Source: Theobroma cacao (Eukaryota; Streptophyta; Magnoliopsida; Malvales; Malvaceae). Taken from it: a stretch of DNA of 64,000 nt. Positions 49,320-61,689 of this stretch are shown here, in pieces; positions within the stretch are counted from its first letter, which is position 1; each line of letters begins with the position of its first letter. Made by a program: the position numbers and the translations under genes. The stretch covers positions 29,161,801 through 29,225,800 of the forward strand of contig NC_030852.1 in the NCBI RefSeq assembly GCF_000208745.1, in the 5' to 3' direction. The notes under the pieces were generated by a model, which saw nothing but the letters and a program-made list of their open reading frames with translations, ran no database searches and had not been told where the DNA came from.

Positions 49320-52300
49320 GATGTGGCGGTTGAGTTTGCATATAAAGGGCTCGGGATTTGGATCTGATGCTGCGTGGTTTCATCTGAGATTTAGAAATGA
49401 CAAATAAGAATCTGCCACGTAGAAGGAACGTTTGTTTATCCACTGTCCGCTGCCCATTTGGATGTTAAAAAATGCTAATTATTACCTGCCTATAACATGA
49501 TCAGACGCCTTATTTTCTAATTTCTATAGACAAAATGTTATATATTCTTAAATATAAATTTTGAGAGTAATTATTTATTATTACCATTCTCAAATGGTAA
49601 TTTCTCGCAAATTAAAGAAGTAATTAAAAGATTTACAATAAATCCAAGGATGACGCTCATGCTCTATAGAACACTAGAGCAATAACTGCGTATTAAGTAT
49701 AATTTTTAAGTTAAAGAAGACACTTTAACATGCGCATCTATTTTGTAAGATCTTGTTAAAATATGGACAACCTTCATCAATTATATGTTGTAATAACTTT
49801 TAATTTTTTTATAAAGAAAATCAAACAATGAGTAAAGATGACAAGTAAATTATACAAAAAACTTTTGTTAACTATTATTTTAATTATACTTTTTAAGTTT
49901 ACTATATTAAATGACATTATACGTATTATATTTGGTACAAAAATTGTCTTTGAACGAATCTTAAAATGTATTTCTAAGATGCTCATTAATAAATATTTTA
50001 TAATTTTAAAATATTATTCATAAAAAAATATTAAATACTCTATTAGTATTGAATACGATGAATTTTTAATACATTGATAAAAATATTATTTAAAATAATA
50101 TTAAAATATATCTTTAATACACTGGTTAAAAAAATAACTCTTAAAAATTTACAACCATATAATAATAAAATTTGCACTAATTATATGTAAAAAATCCGGT
50201 TATCCTATGTGTAGTAGCATGATATAAGAGCAATGAATAGAATTGCCACGTTTCGAATCAATTGAAAATCAACATGTCAAAGTTTCATAGTAAATAAATC
50301 CTCTCTTAGTCGTCGAATTAATAATTACTAGTATCGTATAAGGAACTATTTTAATTTCATAGGATTAGAGGACATTTGATTTGGGCATGGGTTACTCTGA
50401 TCCAGGAGGCATAGGAATTTTGTCTGCACCAAGCTAATCCTAGTGGAGGGAAGGGTCGGCCGGGAGGTGAAAAGGACAGGTAAGGGATAGAGCTGTTTTC
50501 ACCGAAGGCCACGTGGCAGCGATAAGGAGCTTAGGAGCGGAGATGTATGGTATTGTTGAATTCCAATGTGCTAAGTGGCCAGCAACAAGGCCACATGACT
50601 TCCATGAGATTTTTAGCAATGGGACCTACTTAAGTTGCCCACTTCCCATGTTGCTTTTCTTCTCTGTCTTTTTTTCTTTTTTTCTTTCACCCTCTGATAT
50701 TTTGGTTTACCCTTTTTCTGTTTCCAGAATTGTGGAGGGGTAGAGTACTGGTGCTGGTTTCATTTCACCAATTTTAATTTCAATCAAACCCGACAAGATT
50801 GCTTCGCATTTTGCTTTTATCCTCGACTCACGGTTGTGTACAAGGAATATCCTATTTCAACTTGAGATGGACGTTAGTCACGAATCTTGACGGGGGTGCA
50901 TTCCCAGCCATACATTCTATTTCTTTACAGCAATTGGGGGGGATATAGCGTTATGTAAAATTTTAAGCGCTCTTACTAACAAAACTCGAGGTTCAAAATT
51001 TAGAGTTTCCCCTCAACCTTGTTTAAATATATAAAGAATTAAAAAAAAATAAAGTGCTTTTATTAATTATGAATTATGTTCGATTTATCATCAATAATTC
51101 AAGTTTGACTTAATTATTGTCATTCCATGAATGGTTTTTCTGTTTTTCTTTTTACATCAAAAAATTACTACGTACGACTCGAAACTAGAAAGTTTACCCT
51201 AAGTTACCTCATTTTGACCTTTTGAACTAAGGCAAACAGCCTATTTGGTGGTTATTTATACTATAGTTGCTATAATCCGATGTGGAGCAGGGAGTTGGCA
51301 ATGCGGTGTCAGCTGGGGTCCCGGTCTTGCACTTACCACAAGTTTGTTTGGTAGGTTAACTCACAATGCCATGTGTGGCTTTTGCTTTTCTTCTGCTTTC
51401 TGTCCCTCAATTTTGGGGTTCAACAGATAAAGTAGGTGGCTAAGCAAATGAAGAAGCTAATAATTGCACCAAGTTTGATGCATCAATCGATTAAAGAAAG
51501 GTTATATATATTGCCCGTGTGCATGCATGGTCGTTTTGCCATGTGCATTGCAAAAGAACTAAGAAATATCCCCATTTTCTAGTGGTTGTCGCCTTCCAGT
51601 CTGTAGAAGCTACTCCATGAGAAGTGACATATAACCAAAGCATTAACGTACATTCTCTACATATGAAAATGCGAGCAAAAACATGGCTCCAAATGGTCCA
51701 AACATTTACTCTTGGTTACGACCCTTTTTTTTTTTTGGCTTTTCGTCTCACTTCTCCATTTGAGTTACAAAGCGCATTACCATTCTTTTATTAATGCCTA
51801 GAGAGTCGTATGTTCATCGTTGTTAAAACATAAACTTCTTTTTCCCCACATCTTTATTGTTTTGGTATTGCATTATGTAGCCATTTGGTTTCTACATCCC
51901 TTTTCGCACGAGCTTGTATTTGTGTGACCAGGGTTCTCGTGTCCTTTTTCGTATGAATGGGAGTTCATAATTATTCAAAATAAAAATGACTTACTGGGAC
52001 ACATATGATATATATACCTCTTGAAATTTGAATGAGAACAAACTAAAATGTTGCAAATTAAAGAGAGATTATATACTACCAACACTTATATAATTGGCTC
52101 AACAAAGAACTTGGGAAAGTTTTTAAGGCAAAATTTTGGGTTTGGATCCGGAAGAAGCATATAAGAGACAGCTACAAAAATGCATTTAACTAATTCTCAT
52201 TGTTGAATGATAAATGGACTAGCTATTAACATTTGATAAATGGATTCGGTTTGAGTTCATCACATAATTGATGTAGCTCCTAAATTCAGGTTAGACTTTG

Positions 52301-54515
52301 AGCTAGTAAACTTTGTGATTTCGCTATAGCTTCCCCAGAGAAAAGGTCTAAGCAGGAAATGGAAGACACATGCTTTGCGCACTTCGCTATGCTTTTGTCC
52401 CATGATAATTTTGCCCATCATCTTTTTTTTTTAAAGAATTGTGGATTGGTGCTGAACCTGCTGATTTCATCAAATAACTCTCATGCGCCACACAGCTACT
52501 TGCACCCCTCCGTCTTTGGTTCAAATTTCTGTACAAGGAATATGATATTTGGGCTTGGGAAGTGCATGTAAATTGAATTCTAACTACTTGAAATGGATTA
52601 GAGGTCAAGTGGGGATGAAGTAATAAGACTTGGGCCTTTTAAAACTTTTGCCTTGCAATAAACACATCGCCAATTTCAGGCGATTCATGGTACTTTTACA
52701 CCGGGCACAGTCTCCACACCCCCCCCCCCCACTACAAGTTGTTTTGGCAAGTGAATTCACAACATCAAACGTTATTTATTTGTTGTAGAATTTTGTTCTT
52801 TGTCTTTTGTCCCTTTTATTGGAGCATAGGGCAGAAACAGAGAAAAGCAAAACACTAAACCAATAGCTAATAGATAGATCCATTGCTGATGGCCAGCGAT
52901 CAATATATTTCACATGAATACATTTTCATGATCGTATCAGATAAAAGAATTCAAGATTCAAGAACGATCCCACATTTTTATGATTGTTTAAGAAATTATA
53001 GATGTATATTAGATTGCTTTATCTGCTTAGAACACTCTTTATACCCTTTTTTTTTTACACATATCATATATTCTAGAAGTATTCATCACTTAACATTCAC
53101 ATCTTCTCTTGATAGGTCGTACCGTTATTGTTTTTTCTTAGTTGTGTCATCACCTGGAACTTGTTGCTTATGGAAGATTGGATAGAAAAAGGAAAAAAAA
53201 AATAAAAGAAAAGAAAACAACTCCGAGCTGCAAAGTGTTGGATTTTACTTTTTGACCATAACATTTCAATAGTTGTTGTCATTGGATGATGTTGGATTCA
53301 ACACAGGTCATGAACATCGACAGCCCTGTCAAAAAAAAAAAAAACCACTACCAAAAGAATACTATATAGTAAATATACAATACCCTGAACAGTTGTTAAG
53401 TAACACTATCACATGGTTCAACTCACATAGATTGGGTATTAATGGAAGATGCTGTAAGAGTCAAACAATGGAGCATCTTCCCATGAACAAATGAAAAAAG
53501 AAAAGGTTTGAAAAACTAGCTGTCATGTGACTCGTGTCTCAATCCCATGTGAAACAACATTTATAAGATCAGCCATAAAAACAAAACAAAAAAAGAAAAA
53601 AAGAAGAAAAAGGAAAAACGGCAAGGTGCCCTTCCAGGATCCATCATCTAGCTCTTCTGGCCAGACGTGAGAACTGAATATTCATAAATATTAAAGTATA
53701 CCAACAGGAAAAGTTTTTTACATTTCTTGTATTGATCACTTGACCAGACCAGATCTTCTTCAAACTTGAGACACGTGATTAAGAAAGAAAGATGACAAAC
53801 CACGCAAGCCTTTTTTCCAAACAAATGACGAATTCATTTAAAAAAAAAAACTGATACGATCAATTAATGTAACCGGAAGGCAAAAAATAGAGTAAACCTG
53901 GCGCGAGGCTTGTCTCCAAGAGTCCAAGTTCATCCACCCTCCTAGCGGGGTGCCCGACCCTCAAGGCTGGGTAGTGTCCCACCTCTGCAAAAGCTTGGGT
54001 ATATTTTAGAATAAAGAAATTAAACACTGCATAAACAAAATAAGAAAGAAGGGAAAAAGACAGAAGCAATAAGAGAAGGAAGAGAAACAGACGAAGACTT
54101 CCTCTCTTAACAGTGTCCCCAACCGAGTCAATTGGAAGGCTTATAGAAATTTCCTGGATAAACAAGTTTAAGTGGGTTATACTTTTCTCCTACTTTCCTT
54201 TGAACGAAAATGAAAGAAGCGCCTTTTTGTCAAAAGGTTCTTTGGCTATAACGATGTCGTTTGCATCATTTTGGTATCGTCCACGAACCTGAAGTAGCTG
54301 GCAAAATCGCATTTATTGACCAAACAGGCAAAGAACCATCTGTCTGAATTGACTTAGGTTGACTGGGCTTTGTATAAATTCTGAAGCCTCAGCTCCTTAC
54401 CATCAAAGGTGTTCAGAGTTCTTTGCCTTTCTATTCCTCCTTTTACCACCTTGTTACTATCCTCTGTTTCTTGTTTTTATTCGCAAGTTTGCTACTCAAG
54501 TATTCTCAAAGCTTG
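49320..54515. other. Long spacer without recognised genes
   Basis: The REVEILLE promoter occupies the left end. AT-rich filler dominates 49490-50380. Around 50390-50760 base composition is more balanced and a G-box is present (own entry). A cytosine run is at about 52720-52731, and a GC-richer patch lies at 53890-54000. Frames such as 50513-50743, 51245-51430, 52359-52571 and 53860-54165 have no recognisable domains. The last 500 bases should hold the HIPP promoter. Confidence 0.45.
50509..50516. promoter_or_regulatory. G-box (CCACGTGG)
   Basis: A perfect palindromic CCACGTGG at 50509-50516, 1.2 kb upstream of the REVEILLE ATG. bHLH and bZIP factors bind this motif. With no gene closer, its function is uncertain. 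Confidence 0.3.
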
Positions 54516-54517
54516 AA

Positions 54518-55338
54518 ATGAAGGTTTGATTTCCATCTTTTTGCATCTTGTTTTGAAGCTCACACAAATATAGAAGCATGAAAACTGCTAAATGAAATTT
54601 GTTACTTACGTTTTGGTGAGAGGAAAAGTGAACATGATTTAGTTTTAGCCTAAATAGTACTAGCAAAGTTTTCTTTTTTGATCTTTTAGTAGTTTTGGAG
54701 CCTTACTTTGATCTAAAAATATTAACAGTGATTGATTTTGTTTTTGACAGAAAGTTGTGTTGAAATTGGATTTACACGACGGCAAGTACAGATCAAAAGC
54801 CATGAAGACAGCTTCTGGCCTTTCAGGTATTGTACATATATAGTTTTAGTTTCTTGTTTTGATTATGTCTGTTGCTAACGAACTTGGGAATCGAAAGATC
54901 TTTTACTTCAAGCAAATAATTACGAGATCTTTCTAGAACCTTACTAAAATCAAACAGAGAAAACCGAGATCTTGAAGCAAGCCAAACTAACTTAAGTGAT
55001 ATTTTGCAGGGGTTGATTCAGTTTCACTGGACATGAAGGACCAAAAATTGACAGTGGTAGGAGACGTTGATCCAGTGGTCGTAGTGAGAAAACTGAGGAA
55101 GCTGTGCCACACAGATATAGTTTCGGTTGGACCAGCAAAAGAGCCAGAGAAGAAGAAAGAAGAGCCCAAGAAAGAGGAGCCAAAGAAGCCAGCAGAAACT
55201 AAGAAAGATCCCCCAAAAGACGCTGTGCCTTACCCCTATGCGTATCTTTATCCAGCGCCCTCATATTATCTTCACGACAATTACCCTTATGGTACTAAAA
55301 TCGTTGAGGAAAGTCAGCCTGGTTGCATTATCTGCTAA
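54518..55338 (+). CDS. Heavy-metal-associated isoprenylated plant protein (HIPP)-like
   Basis: Exons 54518-54523 (Met-Lys only), 54751-54826 and 55010-55338 give 136 residues. The first 70 residues form an HMA-fold domain: [20 protein letters not shown], then [20 protein letters not shown] and [13 protein letters not shown] Lys/Glu/Pro-rich linker ([14 protein letters not shown]) and a Tyr/Pro-rich segment follow. The end, CIIC, is a CaaX-type prenylation site, so membrane anchoring by farnesyl or geranylgeranyl is expected. The M-x-C-x-x-C metal-binding loop of classical HMA domains is missing (LDLHDGKYR stands there), as in several HIPP members, so metal binding is doubtful. The GT-AG introns are in phase. 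The 3' UTR has a GAA microsatellite. Confidence 0.9.
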
Positions 55339-55387
55339 ATTTTTTGTCCTTTTAGATATGAAGATTTATATACTAGTACTTAATGTA

Positions 55388-55410
55388 GAAGAAGAAGAAG
55401 AAGAAGAATA
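55388..55410. repeat. (GAA)n microsatellite in the HIPP 3' UTR
   Basis: Seven or so GAA units just after the HIPP stop codon. Confidence 0.85.
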
Positions 55411-56616
55411 AGAGCAGCATCTTTGGATTAGTATTGTTTTCAATTTCGTTTTGTACAGAGTGGTGGCCTGGTGGGTTAATTATTTTAGCTTAAAACTTTG
55501 CTGTGAATTAATATGAATTTATCAAAAATTTTGTCTACATATATTTTTGTTTGAAGTAATGGATTCTATATTCCTATTAGCGCATGTGTTTTGTTGAGAT
55601 ATTCTTTTCTTTTTGGAAATCTTTTGTTGCGAATAATCTAAATTAAAACTGTCATTTTCACAAGGATTTTCAGTAAGCCGTGTGTTTCTTTCTCTGAATT
55701 TATCCTTTACTTTCAGCACTTTCTGCTTCGGTAACACGGAATATCAAGGAAAAGAAAAATGTGCTAATAATGAAAACGGCGACGCACCGGTGTGATTTGA
55801 TTGCCAATTTATCCTTTACCTCTGTTTTCGTTAGAAAAAAGAAGCCAATTGCATTCAAAGGCGTTAATTAACAATAGTATCAACTGTCAATTTATTGATG
55901 TCGTCATTCATGTGTTGATTGGTTCAGGCGTTGAAAATTATATAAGTAGGCAAACTCAACACGTTTTGTGAGGAAAGATTATTCTTTGAAAGGTAAAATT
56001 ATACTGAGTACTATCTCATAAAAGAGACTTCGAACAGCAGAGCTACTTGCTTAGAGCTACAAAAGGTCCTCCAGATGAGATCGGCAAAACATCAGAAGTA
56101 CTTGATGTGCCAGCAGATTGAAAAAAAACTTTCTATTCTCCACCCATTTTCATCTTTATCTTGACTCGTTTCCGCTTGTATTGTCGCATAAAGTCGCAGC
56201 TCATCAAACTCGGAATGAGTGACGTGGATTTGTCAGAAAACCAGTTCCACTGTTTGTCGACCAAATAATTTAAATAGTGTTAAAATGAATTCAAACTTGA
56301 AAATTTGTTAAACAATCTGATTGCAAATGTGATCAAATTCGAATTGATTAAAAAATTAAATATTAAATTTTGATATTTAAATTTAAAATAAATTGAATTA
56401 AACAAAAAAACTCCAACTTGAAACGATTTGAAATTGAAATTAATTTGATATAAAATCGTAATAATCTATAATTAATATTTAAAAAACAAAGTTTAATTAT
56501 TAATTTCATATTAACTTAAATTCAAATAAAAAATATATGAATTTAACCTGAGTCAAACCCAAAATGATTTAATTTGAAATAATTTGGGTAAATGTCTAAA
56601 AAGTTTAACTTTCTAC
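55411..56616. other. Spacer
   Basis: AT-rich, no coding frame of note. The part from 56260 to 56600 is especially AT-rich and borders the MITE-like element. Confidence 0.5.
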
Positions 56617-56617
56617 A

Positions 56618-57075
56618 AAGGCATAATACTCAAAAAAACTCTTAAACTATTTAAGAAAATTTAAATAAATTTTTTTTATTACATTCAATCAAACCCTTAT
56701 ACTTTTATTTTTGATCAAATAAGCTTCTATAATTAATAATTAATTAATTGTCATTAATTCAAATACTATTAATCATTTTATATTGATGTAAAAAGTAAAA
56801 AATGTCATATAATCATATTATCATGATAAATTAGTATGTCATATCATCATAGTTATGATATATTAATATGTCATATCATCATTAATTATGATCTTTTAGT
56901 GTATCACGTTAGTGTCATGCGGCATAAAATGACATATTACATTTTGACTGAATTAATTATTAGTCATAAAAATTTATTTAATTCAAAATAAAAGTATAAG
57001 AGTATAAGAGTTTGATTTAATAATAAAAGTATATGGATTTATGTGAATTTAAGAGTTTTTTTTATATTATGCCTT
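56618..57075. mobile_element. MITE-like element with long terminal inverted repeats
   Basis: The left end reads AAGGCATAATA followed by an A-run and CTCTTAAA. The right end (57065-57075 reversed) reads AAGGCATAATA followed by an A-run and CTCTTAAA. Inverted similarity continues inward: CAATCAAACCCTTATACTTTTATTT near 56685 pairs with its reverse near 56985-57030. About 458 bp, over 80% AT, no coding capacity. Candidate flanking duplication is CTACA (56613-56617) against CGACA (57076-57080), an imperfect match. The interior holds repeated ATGTCATAT-type motifs. The superfamily is undecided. Confidence 0.8.
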
Positions 57076-57386
57076 CGACAAAAAAAACCTGAGTCCAAAA
57101 TTTATATTAATAATTATCATTATCCTTAGGAGGACCAAAATATAAAATTTCAGTTTCTCCTATCTTTGTATTTCGTACGTTAAGTAAAGAAAAGAAACAT
57201 TCAATAACAAATTATCCTAAAAAAGAGAGAACAAAAAAACAATAAAGTGGTAGAAGTATTTCTGTATTGTTGGATGATGAAAACAATATATTGCAGTACT
57301 AGTTCTACTGTTTCTTTTTTTTTTTCCAAAAAAAAAGATTGAAGCTAGGACATGGGCTGTACATTAAAAAGCCGAAATTAGTACTC

Positions 57387-57484
57387 CTACTAGAGGTAAA
57401 TTAAGCGGTCTGATGTTGATCCAAACCTACTAGAGGGATATTAAGAGGTCTGATGTTGACCCAAACCTACTGGTTGATCCAAAC
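57387..57484. repeat. Tandem repeat, 40-bp unit, 2.4 copies
   Basis: Units at 57387-57426 and 57427-57466 share CTACTAGAGG, then (A/T)ATTAAG, GGTCTGATGTTGA and CCAAAC, with four differences. A truncated third unit follows at 57467-57484. It lies just beyond the 3' end of the PAM68-like gene. Confidence 0.85.
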
Positions 57485-57509
57485 GGCTGAGCTCAACCGC
57501 AATCACCAT

Positions 57510-58055
57510 TCACCACTGCCCATCATTCTCCTCTTTCCACATCTCAACCCAATTGCGTTGAGCTTCTTCCAATCCCATAATAGAACCCCTCCTCTCTGGG
57601 TCCCAACTCGCAGACAAAGTGCCGTAAGCGATCCCAAGAGTTGATGCCCCGAAAGTTATGAATGTAGTCAAGAATGGCAGCCATAGTGGCACATCCCACA
57701 AATTTTGGTCTTTAGCGACACCGAAAAGGTGCAGTAACGCGAGACCCGTGGCCAAAGGAACTCCCACAGAGACCAAAATTCTTGCTATTATCCTATCAAA
57801 CACTACCTGGGGAACTGGCTCGTCATCGTTGTTATTGTTGTTGTTGGAGTCTTCATTGGCACCCTTTTTTTTCACGGAAGCTGGTGGTGTGCTTGCAAAG
57901 CCTTTGGCATTGGCCTGCAGTTTCCACGTTGATGAGGATTGGATTTGGTTCTGGCTTTTGATGATTGTAGGGAGAATTGTTGGGGTTCTTGGACCCCATA
58001 AAGAAGGCTTTGGAAGGTAAAATTGCTGTGCTTCTAAAGAGAGTAGAGTCTTCAT
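57510..58055 (-). CDS. PAM68-like photosystem II assembly protein (DUF3464)
   Basis: Single-exon gene of 181 residues. PAM68 family members are thylakoid membrane proteins that help early photosystem II assembly. Residues 1 to about 50 look like a transit peptide. Next is a Lys/Asn/Asp-rich spacer with six consecutive Asn (71-76), then the family core: PVPQVVFDRIIARILVSVGV, a first membrane helix (about 90-112), DVPLWLPFLTTFITFGASTL forming the second helix (about 122-144), and the stromal tail SWDPERRGSIMGLEEAQRNW ending WKEENDGQW. The chosen ATG (58055) is the first followed by a plausible transit peptide. An upstream in-frame ATG at 58127 adds 24 residues of doubtful character. Whether it is PAM68 itself or a PAM68-like paralogue cannot be told. 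Confidence 0.9.
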   Translation of the reverse strand: MKTLLSLEAQQFYLPKPSLWGPRTPTILPTIIKSQNQIQSSSTWKLQANAKGFASTPPASVKKKGANEDSNNNNNNDDEPVPQVVFDRIIARILVSVGVPLATGLALLHLFGVAKDQNLWDVPLWLPFLTTFITFGASTLGIAYGTLSASWDPERRGSIMGLEEAQRNWVEMWKEENDGQW

Positions 58056-58834
58056 TGTTTCTTTGGGGTTCTTTTTCACGAAGCAGTGGTTAATGTTCTT
58101 ATTGCTAGTTACCTTATCCGAAAACAATGAATGGCAGTGCTTTCTCGTATAAGAATTTGAGATATTTTGGTTTTATCTTAAGATATTTTGAGAAATAGAT
58201 TTATTGGGGTTTTATGTATCAATTTGACATTGACAATAAGAACCCTCATATAATTAAGTCCTAACAGCAAGTCAGCTATCACTTGTCTTCTCCCGTGCAG
58301 CAGTGGCACTTCCCCCACTCTATTTATAGAAGATAGTACAATCTATGCACTTCTAAGTTATCCTGACCCCTGTTTCTTTTTATTTCTTTTCTAGAGACCT
58401 TCTCTCTATTTTCAAGAGAACTATCAATTTGAACATTTCGGATCTCAACAATTTTCATATATTTAAACATTTGATTAAGATAATAATCAATTACCAGTTG
58501 ATGAGATCAATCCGATGCATCTTACTTAATTGTTATATGTTTATTTAATAATGTTTTATAATACAAGCTAAGTGTACAATGAATTGTGGATAGGTAGTGG
58601 ATTAAGTGCATTAAAAAGGAGGAAACGACAAAGTGCATGAACAAAAATAGTACTTAAATCTCAACGAAATAAGGCGGAAGGGCAGGGAGCCCTAATTTGC
58701 TAGTTCCTCAAAACACTTTTGTGGAGCTAAATTACAGTTTGTGGACCCACATATTATTCTATGGAATTAGAAATTCCCATCATACATATCAAACATTTGC
58801 GTGCTTTATCTTCAGTAACTCGTACCATTGAAAC
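58056..58834. other. Spacer between PAM68-like and CNNM-like genes
   Basis: Both flanking genes lie on the minus strand, so this holds the PAM68-like promoter and the CNNM-like 3' UTR. No further gene seen. Confidence 0.5.
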
Positions 58835-61681
58835 CTAAGAACCAGGTCTCAGCCTCTCATATGATTTTCTCGATACCTGCTAGAACCAATTCACAGAGAA
58901 TTAGGTAAACTACTGATGAGAAAATATTTAAAGTATGAATCATTGCAAATTAGAAGTTGACGTAATGCAGTTTTTTATGTTCCACGAACCTGATGTGGGG
59001 ATGGCGAGTATTGGGCGGCGCCTGACACTTTAGATGGAGAATTTGGTATAGGTTTCCTGGGGGAGGCACAAAGAGTTGGCTTGGAGAGTGGTGACTGAAC
59101 GTAGGGTGCAACTGGTGCAGGAGAGTGGGGCTTTGAAGATAGTGGACTTCCATGGCATGAAGAAATTGGGGATGCCGTAGGGCTTCTCCAATGAAGATGA
59201 GATGCTGTTGCTGCTCTGGGAGATCTCAATGGCGATCTTCGTGAAGGTTGCATGTTGATAGTAATTCTAAAGGGGAGAATATTAATGGAAGTGTAAAAAC
59301 ATCCTGGAAATTATAATCGCAAGTTAATGTGATCAAAATGAAAGAAGCTTACTTCGTGTGAACATCAACATAATCATCCGTTTCATCAAATATTTCCTCC
59401 TGCAAAAGCAAAAAGTTGGTTTTAGAATATATGTCTGCATCTCTAATCGATAATCTCTGGAAACAAAATACTTAAGAAAAACCTGCAGCAGTTCCTCCAT
59501 TACATCCTCCAATGTTATGATACCAAGAACCTCCTCATCTAAGTTAATTGGAAATGATTCCAAATCTCTATTTGAGAGGGTTGCCTGTTCCCGTTTCTTC
59601 ATTTGCGGGCGTAATTTACTGCCTAGCTCCATGCTTAAAGTTGGACTTTGAATATCAATGATGTTAGAATTTGCAGAGGGTGAGCTTGAAGGAATACTAA
59701 GTTGCTCATTTCGACAGTATTGATGCTGACCAATACCTGAAAATAGGGTGATCATAAGCTCATATATATCGTATTGTTTTCCCTCTTACTAATCTTCATG
59801 ATCGTAACTAATTTATTACCATTACGTGTGTGAAGGTTTACAAAAAATTCAGTTTCTCCTGATCTATGAAAATAATCTTCTATACCTTTCGCCTCTGTCT
59901 TTCTCTTTTTCGATTTTGAGTGGATTTTTCTCTCGGAGATGCTAGATTTGGCTTTTGCACTTTCTGCAACCTCATTTATATAATCACTCTTGCACTTAAC
60001 AACAACAGCCATGTGACTGTGGCCCTCTTGGAATTGATTCAATATATCATAGAGAGGGAAGCAATCATGAACCCTGTCAAAGATTTAAAAGTAATAGAAT
60101 TAGTTCATAGTAATGCCTTCAGTTCTCACTTACAAAACATTATGAAAATCATAAACTGCAGACAGACTATCTCTTAGTTTTTTCAATATTATTGTTCAGA
60201 AATCGTAATTAACTATACTTGAAGCAGCAGAAAAGGTAATAACATAATATAGATCTCGGGAATTTGAAATCAAATGTAACCTAGGAATGCTCCTGATGGT
60301 AAGATCCCTAATAGGGGTTTCATCTTCCGGACGGCACTTGATCAGATTTTTCACCAGTATAAGGCCAATGATATTTGCTGGGCTCCCAGAGTAGATAGGT
60401 ACACGACTATGCCCTTTGCTTATTATTATTCCCATTGTTTTCCTGTAGCATATCAATTAGTTAATGAGAAGGAAAAATAAATGGGATAGTTAGGCAGAGA
60501 GATGGAAGGTCATACTCGTCGAGTTTAGAATTTATGTCAAGTGAAAAAATGTTGGATAGGGGAGTCATAGCATCTTTAGCGGTTTTTTGTGTCATATCTA
60601 GGGCTCCAGAGATAATGGTTGTTTCATCATGTGTCAGTTCACCACCCTTCCCTGCCTACAATGAACATGAAATATTACCGATTTAGTTCTACTTTGGGTG
60701 GTTAAACCATGCTATAGTTAATCAAATAAAGTTTGTGATCAGTTGAGTTCTGGGAAGTTTATTATGGAAACTAATTACCTCATTTCCATGCATATCTACC
60801 AGTGTCTTGAGCTCAGCTCGTCGAAGAAGTGCAGAATGTCTTTTCCCTAGCAGCAAATCTAGCAGCTGCCAGAAGAGGAAGCAAAGATTTATTATTTTGA
60901 TTAAAACATCTTCATTGAGTTTCCTAGGGTTTGCTGAAATTACCTTGCTAATTGGATAAGCTACAGGGAAGAGGATTATTACAATGAACCGAACTAAAAC
61001 TGAGAGTTTTGCTCCAACACTCAGCCCATAGCGAGAACATACAGCTTGAGGAATGATCTGAACAAGCATTCTAGTATTTTATGTAAAGCAAATCAACAAA
61101 ATACATAATCACTTATATGGTCCGGAGTAGATGGGAGATTTTACCTCACCGAACGCAAGTATGAGGGTAACTGATATCAATATTGCGCACCACTCGGATA
61201 GAAGGGAGTCAAGGAAGATCGGAAGGGCCTTATTCAAGTACACAGAGAATTCAGAATTAGTGTTTTCAAGGACTGCAGTAAATATAGGAGTACGTAAGTG
61301 TAAGCAAGATACCTCCATTGCCATTGCATTGCCTATAAGGAGGGTGCATAAGAGTAGGTGCTGATTCTTAACGATGGGTAGGATCTTCTCTGCCATTTAA
61401 AAACACATCTTTTGTGAGCAAACTGAGGATTAAGTGCTTTATGAATTTAGGCGATGGATGGAGATATAATTTGAGTAAAGAGTGGTTCAGTAATATTAAC
61501 CTGCATTCCTTCGGTCTTGGGGCTGACCAGCCTTGATGACAACCTCAAGATCAACAAGGCTAAGGGACATGAGCCCCAGAGTAAGGCCAGACATGAGGCC
61601 AGCAAATGATACAAGAGCCACACATATAACTAGATACACCCAGAACATAGACTCACAACATGGCACATCATTCGCCGCCAT
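58835..61681 (-). CDS. CNNM/CorC-type DUF21 and CBS domain protein (At4g14240-like)
   Basis: Twelve minus-strand exons: 61501-61681, 61313-61389, 61145-61228, 60944-61057, 60779-60865, 60516-60655, 60281-60442, 59886-60073, 59483-59736, 59353-59399, 58990-59266 and 58835-58876 (550 residues). The DUF21 (CNNM) membrane domain comprises the first about 180 residues ([49 protein letters not shown] with [12 protein letters not shown]). A CBS pair follows, with [21 protein letters not shown] and [11 protein letters not shown] in the first, and [20 protein letters not shown] closing the second. CNNM relatives in bacteria and animals are linked to magnesium efflux; the plant substrate is not established. 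The long basic insert between CBS repeats and the Ser/Pro-rich C-terminal tail are typical of the plant subfamily. The last exon ([13 protein letters not shown]) matches the family terminus better than reading on to a stop at 58975. Confidence 0.92.
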
Positions 61682-61689
61682 TGTGTCAG

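Noticed and set aside
53890..54000. GC-richer patch that might be a tRNA or retroelement end
   Set aside because: No cloverleaf, no A/B box order and no paired end could be found.
58056..58127. Upstream ATG for the PAM68-like gene
   Set aside because: Adds 24 hydrophilic residues before a typical transit peptide start; the downstream Met fits better.
58975..58989. Read-through stop (VRGT) for the CNNM-like gene
   Set aside because: A canonical donor (GTTCGT) and a downstream exon giving [13 protein letters not shown] match the family end better.
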